This document shows, piece by piece, positions 43,723 through 54,296 of a stretch of DNA of 64,000 bases. A program made the position numbers and the translations under genes. The stretch comes from CAVSWN01 sp963770995 (GTDB lineage: Bacteria; Acidobacteriota; Vicinamibacteria; Vicinamibacterales; CAVVIG01): assembly GCA_963770995.1 (NCBI GenBank), contig CAVYRS010000001.1, positions 1,550,001-1,614,000 on the forward strand. The letters are read 5' to 3'. The notes below the pieces were generated by a model, which saw nothing but the letters and a program-made list of their open reading frames with translations, had not been told where the DNA came from and searched no databases. Each line of letters starts with the position of its first letter. Positions within the stretch are counted from its first letter, which is position 1.

Positions 43723-46700
43723 CTAAGCGGCTCGGTGACCTTCGAGATGGGAGGACCCGCCGGGCCCGGACGGTCGACCCTGCTCTGGGGTTGGCTCGGG
43801 AATCGTAAAGGAGAAGGTCGTGCCCCGAGACGGCGTGCTCTCGACCCAGATTCGACCGCCGTGAGCCTCGACGATGCCCTTGGTGATGGGAAGGCCGAGC
43901 CCGGCGCCTTGACGGTTCGTGCTGGTCGCTTGCCAAAATCGGTCAAAGACGTGGGGCAGATTCTCGGGCGCGATACCAGAGCCCGTATCCGTCACTCGGA
44001 AGATGACCTCGTGATCCCGCGAGACCGCGCCGACCGTGATACACCCGCCAGCCTTCGTGAACTTGATCGCATTGCCGATCAGGTTCTCGAACACTTGAAG
44101 GAGCCGATCCCGGTCACCCCAGATTTCGGGAAGGTCACGGTCCAAGTCGACTCGAAGCTCGAGAGACGAGGAAGAGGCAAGTGGTCTCTGCGTATCCACC
44201 GCCCCGACGGTCAGCTCGCGTGCAGACAGTCGCGCTCGATCGATGGTCAGCTGGCCTGCCTCCATGACTGCGACATCCAGGAGATCTTGAATCAGGCGGT
44301 TCATCCGCTTGGCCGCGCGTTCGATAACCTGCACCGGCTTCGGAGATCGCCGTTCGGCTTCCGCGCTGTGACGCCTTAGTGCCCATAGCTGCATCAGAAT
44401 CGTGGTCAGCGGATTCCGCAGATCATGGGCCACGACGCCGAGCACTTGATCGCGGAGTTGCGTGGCCGAGACCGAGGAGTGGTAGAGACGCGCATTCTCG
44501 ATCGCCGTAGCCGCTCGGTCCGCTAGCGCTTCTGCCATACGCAGATCGCGCTCCCCGTAGTGCCGAGACCCGGTGGAAGAGATCAACGCAAGAGCCCCCA
44601 GAAGCCGTCCGTGGCGCAAGAGCGGAACCCCGATCAGCGATATAGGACTCATGCCGCGGAGCAATTGCAAGTGCTCCGGCCCCTGGGCAAAGGATTCAAG
44701 CTGCTGAGCCGTGACGTGTTTGATGAGAAAAGACTGTTTTGTCTCAATCGCGCCTCGGAGGAGATACGGGCCATCTCGATCGATCGGTACGTGCTCCAAC
44801 ATTGCGCAAAGGTCTGCTTTGGACGGGTCCCCGGCAACAACCTTCAGCCTTCTGATCGCCCCAGGTTCGTCGATGATGTCGACCACGCACCAGTCGGCAA
44901 AATCACGAACGACCAGATCGGCAACGGCCGCCAACGTCTGGTCGTATTCGAGCGAGGCGGCCAGCACGGCTCCCGCTTCGGCCAAAAGCTGCTGCTCTTT
45001 CTCGAAGCGCTTGCGTACCGTGACGTCTTGCAGCGCTACGGTGAGGATGGTCCTGTCGCCGACCTGTAGCTTGGAGATCGCAGCCTCCGCTGGAAATTCT
45101 TCGCCGTTCTTGCGTAGACCAGTGATTGTGCTGAGGCGATCTCCCACGCGACGCGCGGTCACAGCTCCGGACACAAACCCCTCGACGTGCTGGCGATGAG
45201 TGTTGCGAAAGCGCTCGGGCATGAGACTGCCGAGCGGAGTCCCGATCGCCTCGACCTTCGAGTACCCAAAGATTCGCTCCGCTCCATCGTTGAACATGGT
45301 GATTCGCTGCTCCTCGTCGATGGAGACGATGGCATCGGCAGAAATCGAAATGATCCCGGAGAACTGTGCCTCCGATTCTTTCAGGCTCTGTTCCGCCACT
45401 TTGATCTGTTCGATATCGGTGTACGTGCCAAACCATTTGCTGATCTCTTCGTTCTCGCCAAGCAGCGGCACGCCTCTGATCAACCACCACCGGTAGACGC
45501 CATCCGCGCGCCGCAAGCGGCATTCGAGCGAATAGGTGTCGCGGTGTTGTTTCGCATGCTGCCAGGCATCCCACGCACGCTGCCGGTCGTCGGGGTGGAC
45601 AGGAGTGAGCCAGCCTTCGCCGTAGCTTTCTTCCTGGGTGAGGCCGGTGTAGTCCACCCATTGCTTGTTGAGATAGATGTTCCAGCCATCGGCTCTGGTG
45701 GCCCAGACGATCTGCGGCATGGATTCGGCCAACTCCCGAAACTCGCGTTCACTTCTTTGCAGCGCCTCCTCTGCGCGCTTCTTCTCTGTGATGTCCAGGA
45801 CTGTGCCCATCATTCTGACCGGGTCGCCCTGTGGATCCCGATAGACGCGACCCTTGGCCGAGATCCAGTGAATGGACCCGTCCGCCCAGAGTATTCGACA
45901 CTCCATATCGAAGTTGTCGGACACGAACGCTTCTTCGAAAGCTCGTTTGGCGACGTCTCGATCTTCGGGGACGACATGAGTCATGAAGACCGCCGCTCCC
46001 CATGTGGGAACGGCCGCCGAATATCCGAAAATCTGGTCATGCCTGAGTGACCGCACGGATGTATCGGTGAGGAGATCCAGATCCCACATGCCCAGTTGAG
46101 CAGAATCGAGCGCAAGGGCAAGGCGCCGCTCACTGTCTTTCAGAGCTGCTTCTGCTCGCTTCCGTTCTGTGATGCCCTCTACTTGAACGATGTAATAGAG
46201 CGGTGCGCCCTCTCGAGTACGAAGAGTCGACGCGCTGAGTTGGGTGTAGACGATCGTACCGTCCTTGTGGATGTAGCGCCCGACGAGCTGATATCGGGGA
46301 ATCTTCCCACGAGCGAGTTGACCTGCAAGCGCGTGGTCCGCGTCAAGATCATCGGGATGGGTGATCGCCTGGCACGTGAGCGCCGTCAACTCGGCGGAGG
46401 TGTAGCCGAGAATTTCGCAGAGCGCACGATTGACACGAACGAAACGCCCATCGAGCGCGACCAGTGCCATACCGATGGGTGCTTCATCGACCGTGAGCCG
46501 GAATCGCTCCTCCGATTCATGTAGCGTCCCTTCGACGCGTTTACGCTCGCTGACATCGCGCACGAACGCCTGCCAACGGCCGTCCGGCAGAATGTTCGAG
46601 CTCACCTCGACCGGGACGAGCGTTCCATCCTTCCGCGTTTGCGTCCACTCCGCTGTGTTCACCCGGCCGGGCAGGAGCAGGTCGGCCCTGACCGCCCTCA

Positions 46701-47274
46701 GCCGGTCGGCATCCTCGACCGGAATGATGTCGAAGATGGTCTTGCCAATCAGTTCGTCCCGTTCATAGCCGAGGAGCCGGCAGGCGGCCGGGTTGACGTC
46801 CGTGAAACGAGCGTCGAGATCGGCCTGGAAAAATGCGTCGGGCGCGAGCTCGATGACCTCGCGCGTCCGCACCATCGATCGGATGATCTCTTCGTTCGCC
46901 AAGCGCAGTCGCTGATTCGCACCCTGGGCCGCCTGACGCCCCTTCTCCATGAGAAACGCCAGATAGACGACGACGATCCCGTCGACCGCAAACAGCAGCC
47001 CCTGAAAGGCCGCTTGAAACGGCGGGTAGCCGGCGCGGGTCACGAACGTGTACGCCGCAAGCGGCACGCTCAGCACGATCGCGCACATTCCAGGACCGGT
47101 GCCTGCTGCGAGGCTGGTCACCAGAACCGCCGCAAAGAACAGCACGAATGGAGCGCCTGTTCCGGTGAAAGGGATCAGCCATAACCTGATCGCGAACGCG
47201 CTTGCTACCGCGGCGACGGCGAAAAGATAGCGGACGAAGGTGTTGTGGAACAGCTTCCCGACGCGAGCCTCCAT
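43723..47274 (-). CDS. Multi-PAS/GAF sensor histidine kinase with DUF4118-like membrane region
   Basis: 1183 residues. N-terminal four-helix membrane region of the DUF4118/KdpD type (FVRYLFAVAAVASAFAIRLW; FVLFFAAVLVTSLAAGTGPG). Then five PAS/PAC repeats (VIELAPDAFFQADLDARFTD; ERFRLTVDEAPIGMALVALD; further ones to about 780), a GAF domain (LAASLEYDQTLAAVADLVVR...), HisKA with LGVVAHDLRNPLTTILMQLW and HATPase_c with NLIGNAIKFTKAGG, RVTDTGSGIAPENLPHVFDR and GLGLPITKGIVEAHGGRIWV. All catalytic boxes present. Closely related over its ends to the kinase at 48801-51953. Likely phosphorylates the receiver encoded next downstream. Confidence 0.92.
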   Translation of the reverse strand: MEARVGKLFHNTFVRYLFAVAAVASAFAIRLWLIPFTGTGAPFVLFFAAVLVTSLAAGTGPGMCAIVLSVPLAAYTFVTRAGYPPFQAAFQGLLFAVDGIVVVYLAFLMEKGRQAAQGANQRLRLANEEIIRSMVRTREVIELAPDAFFQADLDARFTDVNPAACRLLGYERDELIGKTIFDIIPVEDADRLRAVRADLLLPGRVNTAEWTQTRKDGTLVPVEVSSNILPDGRWQAFVRDVSERKRVEGTLHESEERFRLTVDEAPIGMALVALDGRFVRVNRALCEILGYTSAELTALTCQAITHPDDLDADHALAGQLARGKIPRYQLVGRYIHKDGTIVYTQLSASTLRTREGAPLYYIVQVEGITERKRAEAALKDSERRLALALDSAQLGMWDLDLLTDTSVRSLRHDQIFGYSAAVPTWGAAVFMTHVVPEDRDVAKRAFEEAFVSDNFDMECRILWADGSIHWISAKGRVYRDPQGDPVRMMGTVLDITEKKRAEEALQRSEREFRELAESMPQIVWATRADGWNIYLNKQWVDYTGLTQEESYGEGWLTPVHPDDRQRAWDAWQHAKQHRDTYSLECRLRRADGVYRWWLIRGVPLLGENEEISKWFGTYTDIEQIKVAEQSLKESEAQFSGIISISADAIVSIDEEQRITMFNDGAERIFGYSKVEAIGTPLGSLMPERFRNTHRQHVEGFVSGAVTARRVGDRLSTITGLRKNGEEFPAEAAISKLQVGDRTILTVALQDVTVRKRFEKEQQLLAEAGAVLAASLEYDQTLAAVADLVVRDFADWCVVDIIDEPGAIRRLKVVAGDPSKADLCAMLEHVPIDRDGPYLLRGAIETKQSFLIKHVTAQQLESFAQGPEHLQLLRGMSPISLIGVPLLRHGRLLGALALISSTGSRHYGERDLRMAEALADRAATAIENARLYHSSVSATQLRDQVLGVVAHDLRNPLTTILMQLWALRRHSAEAERRSPKPVQVIERAAKRMNRLIQDLLDVAVMEAGQLTIDRARLSARELTVGAVDTQRPLASSSSLELRVDLDRDLPEIWGDRDRLLQVFENLIGNAIKFTKAGGCITVGAVSRDHEVIFRVTDTGSGIAPENLPHVFDRFWQATSTNRQGAGLGLPITKGIVEAHGGRIWVESTPSRGTTFSFTIPEPTPEQGRPSGPGGSSHLEGHRAA

Positions 47275-47538
47275 GCTGGGGAGTACCGCAATCCATTGGC
47301 CATCAGCCGATCAGCTGATGGCTCTCGCTGCTTCCCGTTGGCGGCGTACGTCTGCCTCGCTGTTGGCGATGTCGATGGCTGGATCTCGAGCGGCACACTC
47401 CAGCAGAGGCGATCGTGGCGATGTTTCGAACTCACGACGGATCGTCACCGACGATTCGCCGCGGCGATTGAGCGGCGTGACCCTTCCGTGCACGAATGGC
47501 CTGTGGTTTGAATCCACCACTGGCAACGCCGGAGGGCC

Positions 47539-48549
47539 ATGAAGCGGATTCTCGATATCACCATCGTCGTCGCTGCCGCGCTCGTCTCCGCCATTCTGCT
47601 TGCGTCTCAGCCGGGCAGGACACTGCAGCGGAACCCCGCGCTGCCACCGGTGGTCATACCGCCCGACAATCCCCAGACGAAGGAAAAGGTCGCGCTTGGC
47701 AGCCAGCTGTATTTCGATCCGCGCCTCTCTGCCGACGACTCCATCAGCTGCGCGACCTGCCATGCGCCCGAAACCACCTGGGCGAACCACCGCAAAGTCG
47801 ACATCGGCATCAAGGGGCGTACGGGCACCCGCAATTCCGGAACCGTTCTGGATGCGGCCTACATGAAATTCCAGTTCTGGGATGGCCGTGCCACGACGCT
47901 CGAGGAGCAGGCGCTCGGCCCTATTCATAACCCCGTCGAGATGGGCGAGAGTCTCGAGCACGTCGTCCGAAAGCTCAACGCGATCGAGGAGTACCGGACC
48001 AAGTTCAAGACCGTATTCGGCACACCGGTTACAGCCGACGGCTTGGCGAAGGCGATTGCCGCCTTCGAGCGGACCGTGCTGTCTGGACCGTCACCGTACG
48101 ACCGCTTCACGGCGAGCGACCAGACTGCGATGTCCGGATCGGCGATTCGCGGCATGCAGTTGTTCGACGGGAAAGCGGGGTGCCGGAGCTGTCACGAACG
48201 CCCGATGTTCTCGGACCAGTCTTTTCACAATATCGGGGTGGGAATGGATCAACCGGAGCCGGACGTCGGCCGCCAATCGGTCACGCACGATCCGGACGAT
48301 CGCGGCAAGTTCAAGACCCCCAGCCTCCGCAGCGTTGCGCTCACTTGGCCGTATCTGCACGACGGTTCCGCCGCGACGCTCGCCGACGTCATCGAGTTCT
48401 ACGATCGGGGCGGCGTACCGAACCCGACGCTCGATGTCCGCATCAAACCACTGGGCCTCACCGACGAGGAGCAGAAGGATCTCGTCGCTTTCCTGCAGGC
48501 GCTCACCGGAACCCTGCCGAAGATCAATCGGCCTGCGTTGCCGAAGTAG
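47539..48549 (+). CDS. Di-haem cytochrome c peroxidase (CcpA/MauG family)
   Basis: 336 residues, exported (N-terminal RILDITIVVAAALVSAILLA). Two c-type haem sites: CATCH in DDSISCATCHAPETTW and CRSCH in GKAGCRSCHERPMFS. The family core FQFWDGRATTLEEQALGPI and GKFKTPSLRSVALTWPYLHD is present. It reduces peroxide using electrons from small cytochromes in the periplasm, or acts in MauG-like cofactor maturation. About 260 bases separate it from the divergent kinase; nothing coding was seen there. Its insertion between two related kinases looks incidental. Confidence 0.92.
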   Translation: MKRILDITIVVAAALVSAILLASQPGRTLQRNPALPPVVIPPDNPQTKEKVALGSQLYFDPRLSADDSISCATCHAPETTWANHRKVDIGIKGRTGTRNSGTVLDAAYMKFQFWDGRATTLEEQALGPIHNPVEMGESLEHVVRKLNAIEEYRTKFKTVFGTPVTADGLAKAIAAFERTVLSGPSPYDRFTASDQTAMSGSAIRGMQLFDGKAGCRSCHERPMFSDQSFHNIGVGMDQPEPDVGRQSVTHDPDDRGKFKTPSLRSVALTWPYLHDGSAATLADVIEFYDRGGVPNPTLDVRIKPLGLTDEEQKDLVAFLQALTGTLPKINRPALPK

Positions 48550-48561
48550 GCGCCTTTGTCG

Positions 48562-48768
48562 ATGCAGTCCTACGCTCACGTCCTGGTCGTCACCGATATC
48601 AGCATCCCCTGGATGAGCGGTCTATGGGCGATACGCTCGACGCGCGCTGCCGGGCTCGCGACGTCGGTCATCGTCATGATGGCTCTCACGGACGAGCGGA
48701 TCCCCGCGCAGGTACGAATGGCCGTATTCCCGGCGGTGAAACTCTGGAGTTGCACTTGCAGTCGGTAA
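48562..48768 (+). pseudogene. Remnant of a response-regulator receiver domain
   Basis: Reads SYAHVLVVTDISIPWMSGLW and TSVIVMMALTDERIPAQVR, matching the middle of the receiver at 38157-38567 (VVTDIAMPWMTGL; PVIIMTALRDEGL). The N-terminal acidic pocket and the C-terminal Lys region are missing and the conserved Thr of the MTA motif is Met. It lies just before the second DUF4118-type kinase, so it is probably the ruin of that kinase's former partner. Confidence 0.75.
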
Positions 48769-48800
48769 GGACCAATGACCGCCGCGTATCGGTTTTCGTG

Positions 48801-51800
48801 ATGGTCATGAAGAGTCGCATCAACATCCTGTTCCAGAACACCATATTTCGGTATCTGTTCGCCATCGTCGCGGTGACGAGTGTGTTTGCCCTCAAGGTAT
48901 GGCTCATCCCGTTGACCGGAACGGGTGCTCCACACGTGCTGTTCTTTGCGGCGGTTCTAGTGACCAGCCTGTTTGCAGGCGTCGGGCCTGCGATTTGCGC
49001 TGTATTGCTCAGCATGCCTCTGAGCGCCTACACCTTCGCGATCGGCACAGGTTATTCCAACGTTCAGGCGTCCTTCCAGTCGCTCTTGTTCGCCGTTGAT
49101 GGGCTCGTCGCCATCTATCTGACATTTCTCACGAGAAGGGGGGCCAGGTCACTCCAAACCGCCAACCGGCAGGTGCGTGAGTCCGAGCAGAAGTACCGCG
49201 CCCTGTTTGATTCGATCGACGAGGGTTTCTGCGTGATCGAGGTATTGTTCGATGACGCGGACAACCCGCTCGACTACCGCTTTCTGGAGGTCAATCGGGT
49301 CTTCGAGAAGCAGACCGGCATCTCGAACGCCGTTGGACGCCGGATGCGCGAGATCGCGCCGGCGCACGAGGAGCATTGGTTCCAGATTTACGGGCAGATT
49401 GCTCTGACCGGGGAGTCGCGGCGGTTTGAGAATCCGGCCCATGCCCTCGGCCGGTTCTACGATGTCTACGCGTTCCGGCTTGGCAAGCCCGAGCAGCGGC
49501 AAGTTGCCGTCCTCTTCAACGACATCACGAAACGCAAGCAGATCGAGGAAGCGTTACGAGAGAGTGAACAGCGGCTCGAGTTGGGTATGGAGGCGGGCGG
49601 GATCGGGACCTTTGATTGGAATATCCGTACCAACGAGGTCGTCTGGACGGAACAGTCGAAAGCCGCATTCGCCCGGCCGTCGAGAGCATGTCGCGGCGTG
49701 TTTGATGACTGGGTCAATCGAGTCCGCCCGGAAGACCGGCTGGTCTGCGAGGCTGGCATTCAAGAGGTTTTTAGAGAGAAACACCATCGCTGGCAGGCGG
49801 AGTTTCGAATGATGATCCCCGATGCCGGCGAAGAAAGGTGGATCGACGCCCGAAGTCATATTTTCTACGATGCGCACGGCGAACCGCTGCGCATGATCGG
49901 CGTTTACATCGACATCACCGAGCGAAAACGGGCTGAAGAGGCGTTGAGCGCTGTTTCCGCAGAACTGCGCCAAACCCTTCACACCGCGGCCACCGGCCTG
50001 ACCCATTGCAGCCGGGACCTGCGCTATCTATCGGTGAACCCCGCCTACGGCCGATTGGTCGGGCGGCCCGTGGAACAGATCGTCGGCACGCCGATTATCG
50101 ACGTGCTGGGCCAGGCGGCATTCGAGATCATTCGGCCCCACATCGAGAGGGTCTTGAGTGGAGAGCGGGTTGAGTACGAAGCCGAGCTGCCGATCGCGGG
50201 TGAGCGCAAGTGGATTCATAGCGTCTATATGCCGGACCGAGATGCCTCCGGCAATGTGGTTGGCTGGGTCGGCTCGATCATGGATATCACCGTGCGCAGG
50301 CGCATCGAGCACGAACTCAAGGCTGCCAACGCATTCCTCGACGCCGTCATCGAAAACATTCCCCTCACGTTGTTCCTCAAGGATGCCAAGTCGTTGCGGT
50401 ACTTGCGGCTCAATCGCGCAGGCGAAGACATGCTCGGCTGGCCAAAGGAGAGGTTCATTGGCAAGAACGACTACGACTTATGGCCGCGCGCACAAGCCGA
50501 GTTCTTCGTCGAGAAAGATCGCGAGACCCTGAAAGGCCAGTTGATCGACGTAGCGGAAGAACCGATACAAACGCACTATCAAGGCGTTCGTCTCCTGCAT
50601 ACGAAGAAAGTTCCGATCCTCGACACGGCCGGTCACGCGATGTATCTGCTCGGTATCTCGGAGGACATCACCGAGAGAAAGCGAATCGAAAAGGAACAGC
50701 AGTTCCTGGCCGAGGTGAGCGTAGAGCTGTCTGGTTCGATCGAATACGAGCAGACCCTGGCGAACGTGGCTCGGCTGGTCGTTCAGAATTTCGCTGACTG
50801 GTCTGCCGTTGACGTGATCGACGAGCAAGGGCAACTGAGCCGGCTGAAAGTTGCGAGCGCGGACCCAGCTCAGGCGGGGCTGTGCGAGGTTCTCGAGCAG
50901 ATGCCGCCCGATCGAGATCTCCCTCACATCATGAAGTCGGTGATTGAGAGCAAACGGCCCATCGTCGTCGAGCAGGTTACGTTGCAGTACATCGAGTCGC
51001 TTGGGCAGGGGCCCGGACACCTGGAAGCACTCCTGGCCACTGGTGTCACATCGTTCGTCGCGGTGCCGCTCTTGATGCGGGGACAGCCCCTGGGCGCGCT
51101 CTTTCTCGGTTCCTCGACCCCGTCTCGCGTTTTCGGACAGGGTGATCTTCGTTTGGCGGAAGCGCTGGCGGACCGAGCGGCTACGGCGATCGAGAACGCG
51201 CGTCTCTATCGCTCATCGATCTCCGCCACGCACCTCCGCGATCAAGTACTCGGCGTCGTCGCCCATGACCTGCGGAATCCGCTGTCCACGATCCTGTTGC
51301 AGGCATCGGCAATCAAGCGTCCGGGCCCGGCGCCCGAACGACGATCGCAGAAAGCCTTGGGGGTCATCCACCGCGCAGCTGCGCGCATGAACCGCCTGAT
51401 TCAGAATCTCCTGGATGTCGCGCTCCTGGAGGCAGGGCAGTTGACCATCGAGCGGGCGCGACTGTCTGCAGGTGGGTTGATTGACGAGGCGGTGGATCTG
51501 CAGAGACCGCTCGCATCGTCGGCTTCTCTCGAGCTTCGAGTCGAAGTGGACCCTGATGTTGCGGAGGTCTCGGGTGATCGGGATCGGCTCCTTCAGGTGT
51601 TCGAGAACCTCATTGGCAACGCCATCAAATTCACGCCGGCAGGCGGTCGCATCACGGCTGGCGCGACGTCGAGGGATAACGAGGTTGTCTTCTGGGTTGC
51701 AGATACGGGGCGTGGCATCCCGTCCGAGAACCTGCCCCGTGTCTTTGACCGATTTTGGCAAGCCACCAGGAAAGGGCGTGACGGCGCCGGTCTCGGACTT

Positions 51801-51953
51801 CCCATCACCAAGGGCATCGTCGAGGCTCACGCGGGACGCATCTGGGTCGAAAGCACAGCCGGAAGTGGGAGTACTTTCTTCTTCACGATTCCCGCCGCTT
51901 TTGCAGCGCAGGGTAGGCTCTCCGATCGCCGTCAACCTGTTCGTGTGGCCTGA
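48801..51953 (+). CDS. Multi-PAS/GAF sensor histidine kinase with DUF4118-like membrane region (paralogue)
   Basis: 1050 residues from ATG 48801 (a second ATG follows six bases later). Membrane region FRYLFAIVAVTSVFALKVWL and VLFFAAVLVTSLFAGVGPAI, like its neighbour. Four PAS/PAC units (YRALFDSIDEGFCVIEVLFD; LELGMEAGGIGTFDWN; FLDAVIENIPLTLFLKD), GAF (VSVELSGSIEYEQTLANVAR), HisKA LGVVAHDLRNPLSTILLQ and HATPase_c NLIGNAIKFTPAGG, VADTGRGIPSENLPRVFDRF, GLGLPITKGIVEAHAGR. All kinase motifs present. The long upstream open frame overlaps the peroxidase gene in another frame and was not used. Its partner receiver is unknown; only a receiver remnant precedes it. Confidence 0.9.
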   Translation: MVMKSRINILFQNTIFRYLFAIVAVTSVFALKVWLIPLTGTGAPHVLFFAAVLVTSLFAGVGPAICAVLLSMPLSAYTFAIGTGYSNVQASFQSLLFAVDGLVAIYLTFLTRRGARSLQTANRQVRESEQKYRALFDSIDEGFCVIEVLFDDADNPLDYRFLEVNRVFEKQTGISNAVGRRMREIAPAHEEHWFQIYGQIALTGESRRFENPAHALGRFYDVYAFRLGKPEQRQVAVLFNDITKRKQIEEALRESEQRLELGMEAGGIGTFDWNIRTNEVVWTEQSKAAFARPSRACRGVFDDWVNRVRPEDRLVCEAGIQEVFREKHHRWQAEFRMMIPDAGEERWIDARSHIFYDAHGEPLRMIGVYIDITERKRAEEALSAVSAELRQTLHTAATGLTHCSRDLRYLSVNPAYGRLVGRPVEQIVGTPIIDVLGQAAFEIIRPHIERVLSGERVEYEAELPIAGERKWIHSVYMPDRDASGNVVGWVGSIMDITVRRRIEHELKAANAFLDAVIENIPLTLFLKDAKSLRYLRLNRAGEDMLGWPKERFIGKNDYDLWPRAQAEFFVEKDRETLKGQLIDVAEEPIQTHYQGVRLLHTKKVPILDTAGHAMYLLGISEDITERKRIEKEQQFLAEVSVELSGSIEYEQTLANVARLVVQNFADWSAVDVIDEQGQLSRLKVASADPAQAGLCEVLEQMPPDRDLPHIMKSVIESKRPIVVEQVTLQYIESLGQGPGHLEALLATGVTSFVAVPLLMRGQPLGALFLGSSTPSRVFGQGDLRLAEALADRAATAIENARLYRSSISATHLRDQVLGVVAHDLRNPLSTILLQASAIKRPGPAPERRSQKALGVIHRAAARMNRLIQNLLDVALLEAGQLTIERARLSAGGLIDEAVDLQRPLASSASLELRVEVDPDVAEVSGDRDRLLQVFENLIGNAIKFTPAGGRITAGATSRDNEVVFWVADTGRGIPSENLPRVFDRFWQATRKGRDGAGLGLPITKGIVEAHAGRIWVESTAGSGSTFFFTIPAAFAAQGRLSDRRQPVRVA

Positions 51954-52096
51954 ACACGGTGCCTTAGACGCGCTGATTTGCTGGCATTCTTTGCGGAAGA
52001 CCTGGGCGACCGGCGTAAACCGTGAATCACCGTCGCGCTTTTCAGCTCCGCACAAGCCAACTACAATCAGCGGCACCGGCTGATCCGGAACTCTTC

Positions 52097-54275
52097 ATGG
52101 CCCTCGCTGCCGGCTCACGCCTCGGCCCGTACGAAATCCTCTCTGCGCTCGGCGCAGGCGGCATGGGCGAGGTTTACAAGGCGCGCGACACCCGCCTCGA
52201 GCGTGACGTGGCGATCAAGGTCCTTCCCGAGCCATTCGACACTGACTCCGATCGTCTGAGTCGATTCGAGCACGAAGCGCGAGTGATCGCGGCGCTGAAC
52301 CACCCCCATATCTGTCAGCTCCACGACATCGGCCCTGGTTACCTCGTGCTTGAATATATCGAGGGCGAGCCGCTACACGGGCCGATGTCCGTCGACAACG
52401 CGGTACGTCTGGCGCTGCAGATGGCGAGGGCCCTGGAGGCGGCCCACCAGCGCGGCATCCTGCACCGAGATTTGAAGCCGGCGAACATCATGGTCACGTG
52501 GGAAGGGTCGGCCAAGCTGCTCGACTTCGGCCTGGCCAAGCTCATGCGGTCGCCTGCAGACGACCCCGACGACGTGACGCGTACAGTGGCGGGCACCGTG
52601 TTGGGGACGGCGGCGTACATGTCGCCGGAGCAAGCGATGGGCAAATCGCTCGATGGGCGGTCAGACGTGTTCAGTTTCGGCGCCGTTCTGTACGAAATGT
52701 TGTCAGGCGCGCGGGCGTTTGCGGGAGATACCGCCGCGCATGTGATGAGCGCGGTGTTGCGCGACGAGCCGCGGCCGATCGAGGTGCCGCCAACCGTCGA
52801 GCGCATCGTACGACGATGCCTGGCAAAACAACCGGGGCAGCGTTTTCAGACAGTGGGCGAACTGCGGGCGGCGCTTGAACAAGCTGCGACAGATCCGACC
52901 TCGAAACCGACCGAGCACCAGCCGTCAATCGCCGTGCTGCCGTTCGCCAACATGAGCGCGGACAAAGAGAACGAGTATTTCAGCGACGGTCTGGCCGAGG
53001 AGATCATCAACGCGCTGGCCCAGATGCCTGGCATCAAGGTCGCCGGTCGCACGTCCTCCTTTTTTTTCCGGGGAAAGGATCGTCGAATTCGGAGAGATCG
53101 GCAGGAGGCTCAACGTCGAGCACATTCTCGAAGGGAGTGTTCGGAAGGCAGGCAACCGCATCCGGGTCACGGCGCAGCTCATCAAGGTCGCCGATGGTTT
53201 TCATCTCTGGTCGGAGCGCTACGACCGCGAGATGACGGACATGTTCGCCATACAGGATGAAATCACCCAAGCCATCGCCGCGGCGCTCAGAATCAGGCTT
53301 TCCCCGGAGGCCGCCACGCTGCGGCGTCACGAACCGAACCTTCGCGCGTACGAGGCGTACCTCAAGTCCCGAGATTACTGGTTCAAGCCGACGCCGGAAT
53401 CGTTGGCGCTGGTCAAGCAATCTCTGGAACACGCCATCGAGCTCGATCCGAAATTCGCGCTGGCGTACAGCATGTTGGGGGTTTACTACACGATGCTCGC
53501 CAACCTCGGCATCCGGGCGTCACACGAGGTCATCCCGTTGGCGCGCGCAGCGGAACTGGAGGCGTTGCGCGTCGACCCCTCGCTGTCGGAAGCCCACGCC
53601 GTGTTGGGAGTGTGTGACGGCAGCGACTACAAATGGAACGAGGCTGAACGGCGATGGCGTGTGGCAATGGCTCATGAACCCGTTTCACGCGACATTCGCT
53701 TCTGGTACGGGAACCATTACCTGTTGCCGATCGGCCGCCCCGTGGAGGCCGTGGAAGCGATGACGTGGGGCCTTGAACCGGATCCGCTGAATCTCATGTA
53801 CCGCCACCATCTGGCGGTCGGTCTCCGACACGCCGGCAGGCTGGAGGACGCGGAGGCCGAATTGCGGAAGGTCCTGGAGATCGATGAGAACTTCCCACTG
53901 GCCCTGGGTACGCTCGGTGCAGTTTGCGCGCAGCAAGGGCGGTTCGAGGAAGCGCTTACGTTGACCGAAAAGGTGTACACATTGACGCCTTGGGCGAGTC
54001 CGATCATCGGACAGCTCGCGGCGCTACTGGTTCGCGCCAGAGACACGAGCCGGGCAGACGCGTTGATCGAGAAGCTCCGGCGTGGCGAGACATGCGGAGC
54101 TCCCGCCGGGCTGGCAGTGTTTCACGCCATGTGTGGGGAATTCGATCGGGCCGCGGAATGCGCCGAACAAGCGATCGAAGAGCGGTATCCGCTACTTGTC
54201 AGGGTCTTGCGGCCGCTCCTCCAATCGAGTCCCAGGTGGCCCGCCCTGGCGAGACTGATGAATCTGCCTAGGTGA
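52097..54275 (+). CDS. Ser/Thr kinase with TolB-like and TPR domains (one frameshift)
   Basis: About 725 residues once joined. Kinase domain 1-270: LGAGGMGEVYKARDTRLERD, HRDLKPANIM, LDFGLAKLM and AAYMSPEQAMGKSLDGRSDV, all canonical. Then a TolB-like domain (SIAVLPFANMSADKENEYFS). The frame breaks at about 53081: after FFFRGKD one extra C shifts the frame, and VEFGEIGRRLNVEHILEGSV continues in the next. TPR repeats (HAIELDPKFALAYSMLGVYY; DPLNLMYRHHLAVGLRHAGR) run to the end. No membrane helix is visible, unlike the other kinases here, so it may be cytosolic. A T8 run just upstream may be involved in the error. TACAAT lies 29 bases before the ATG. Confidence 0.87.
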
Positions 54276-54296
54276 AGCGTTGCGCTTCGAGTGACC

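Noticed and set aside
48180..48800. N-terminal extension of the second giant kinase
   Set aside because: Out-of-frame overlap with the peroxidase gene; membrane region starts at 48801 as in the paralogue.
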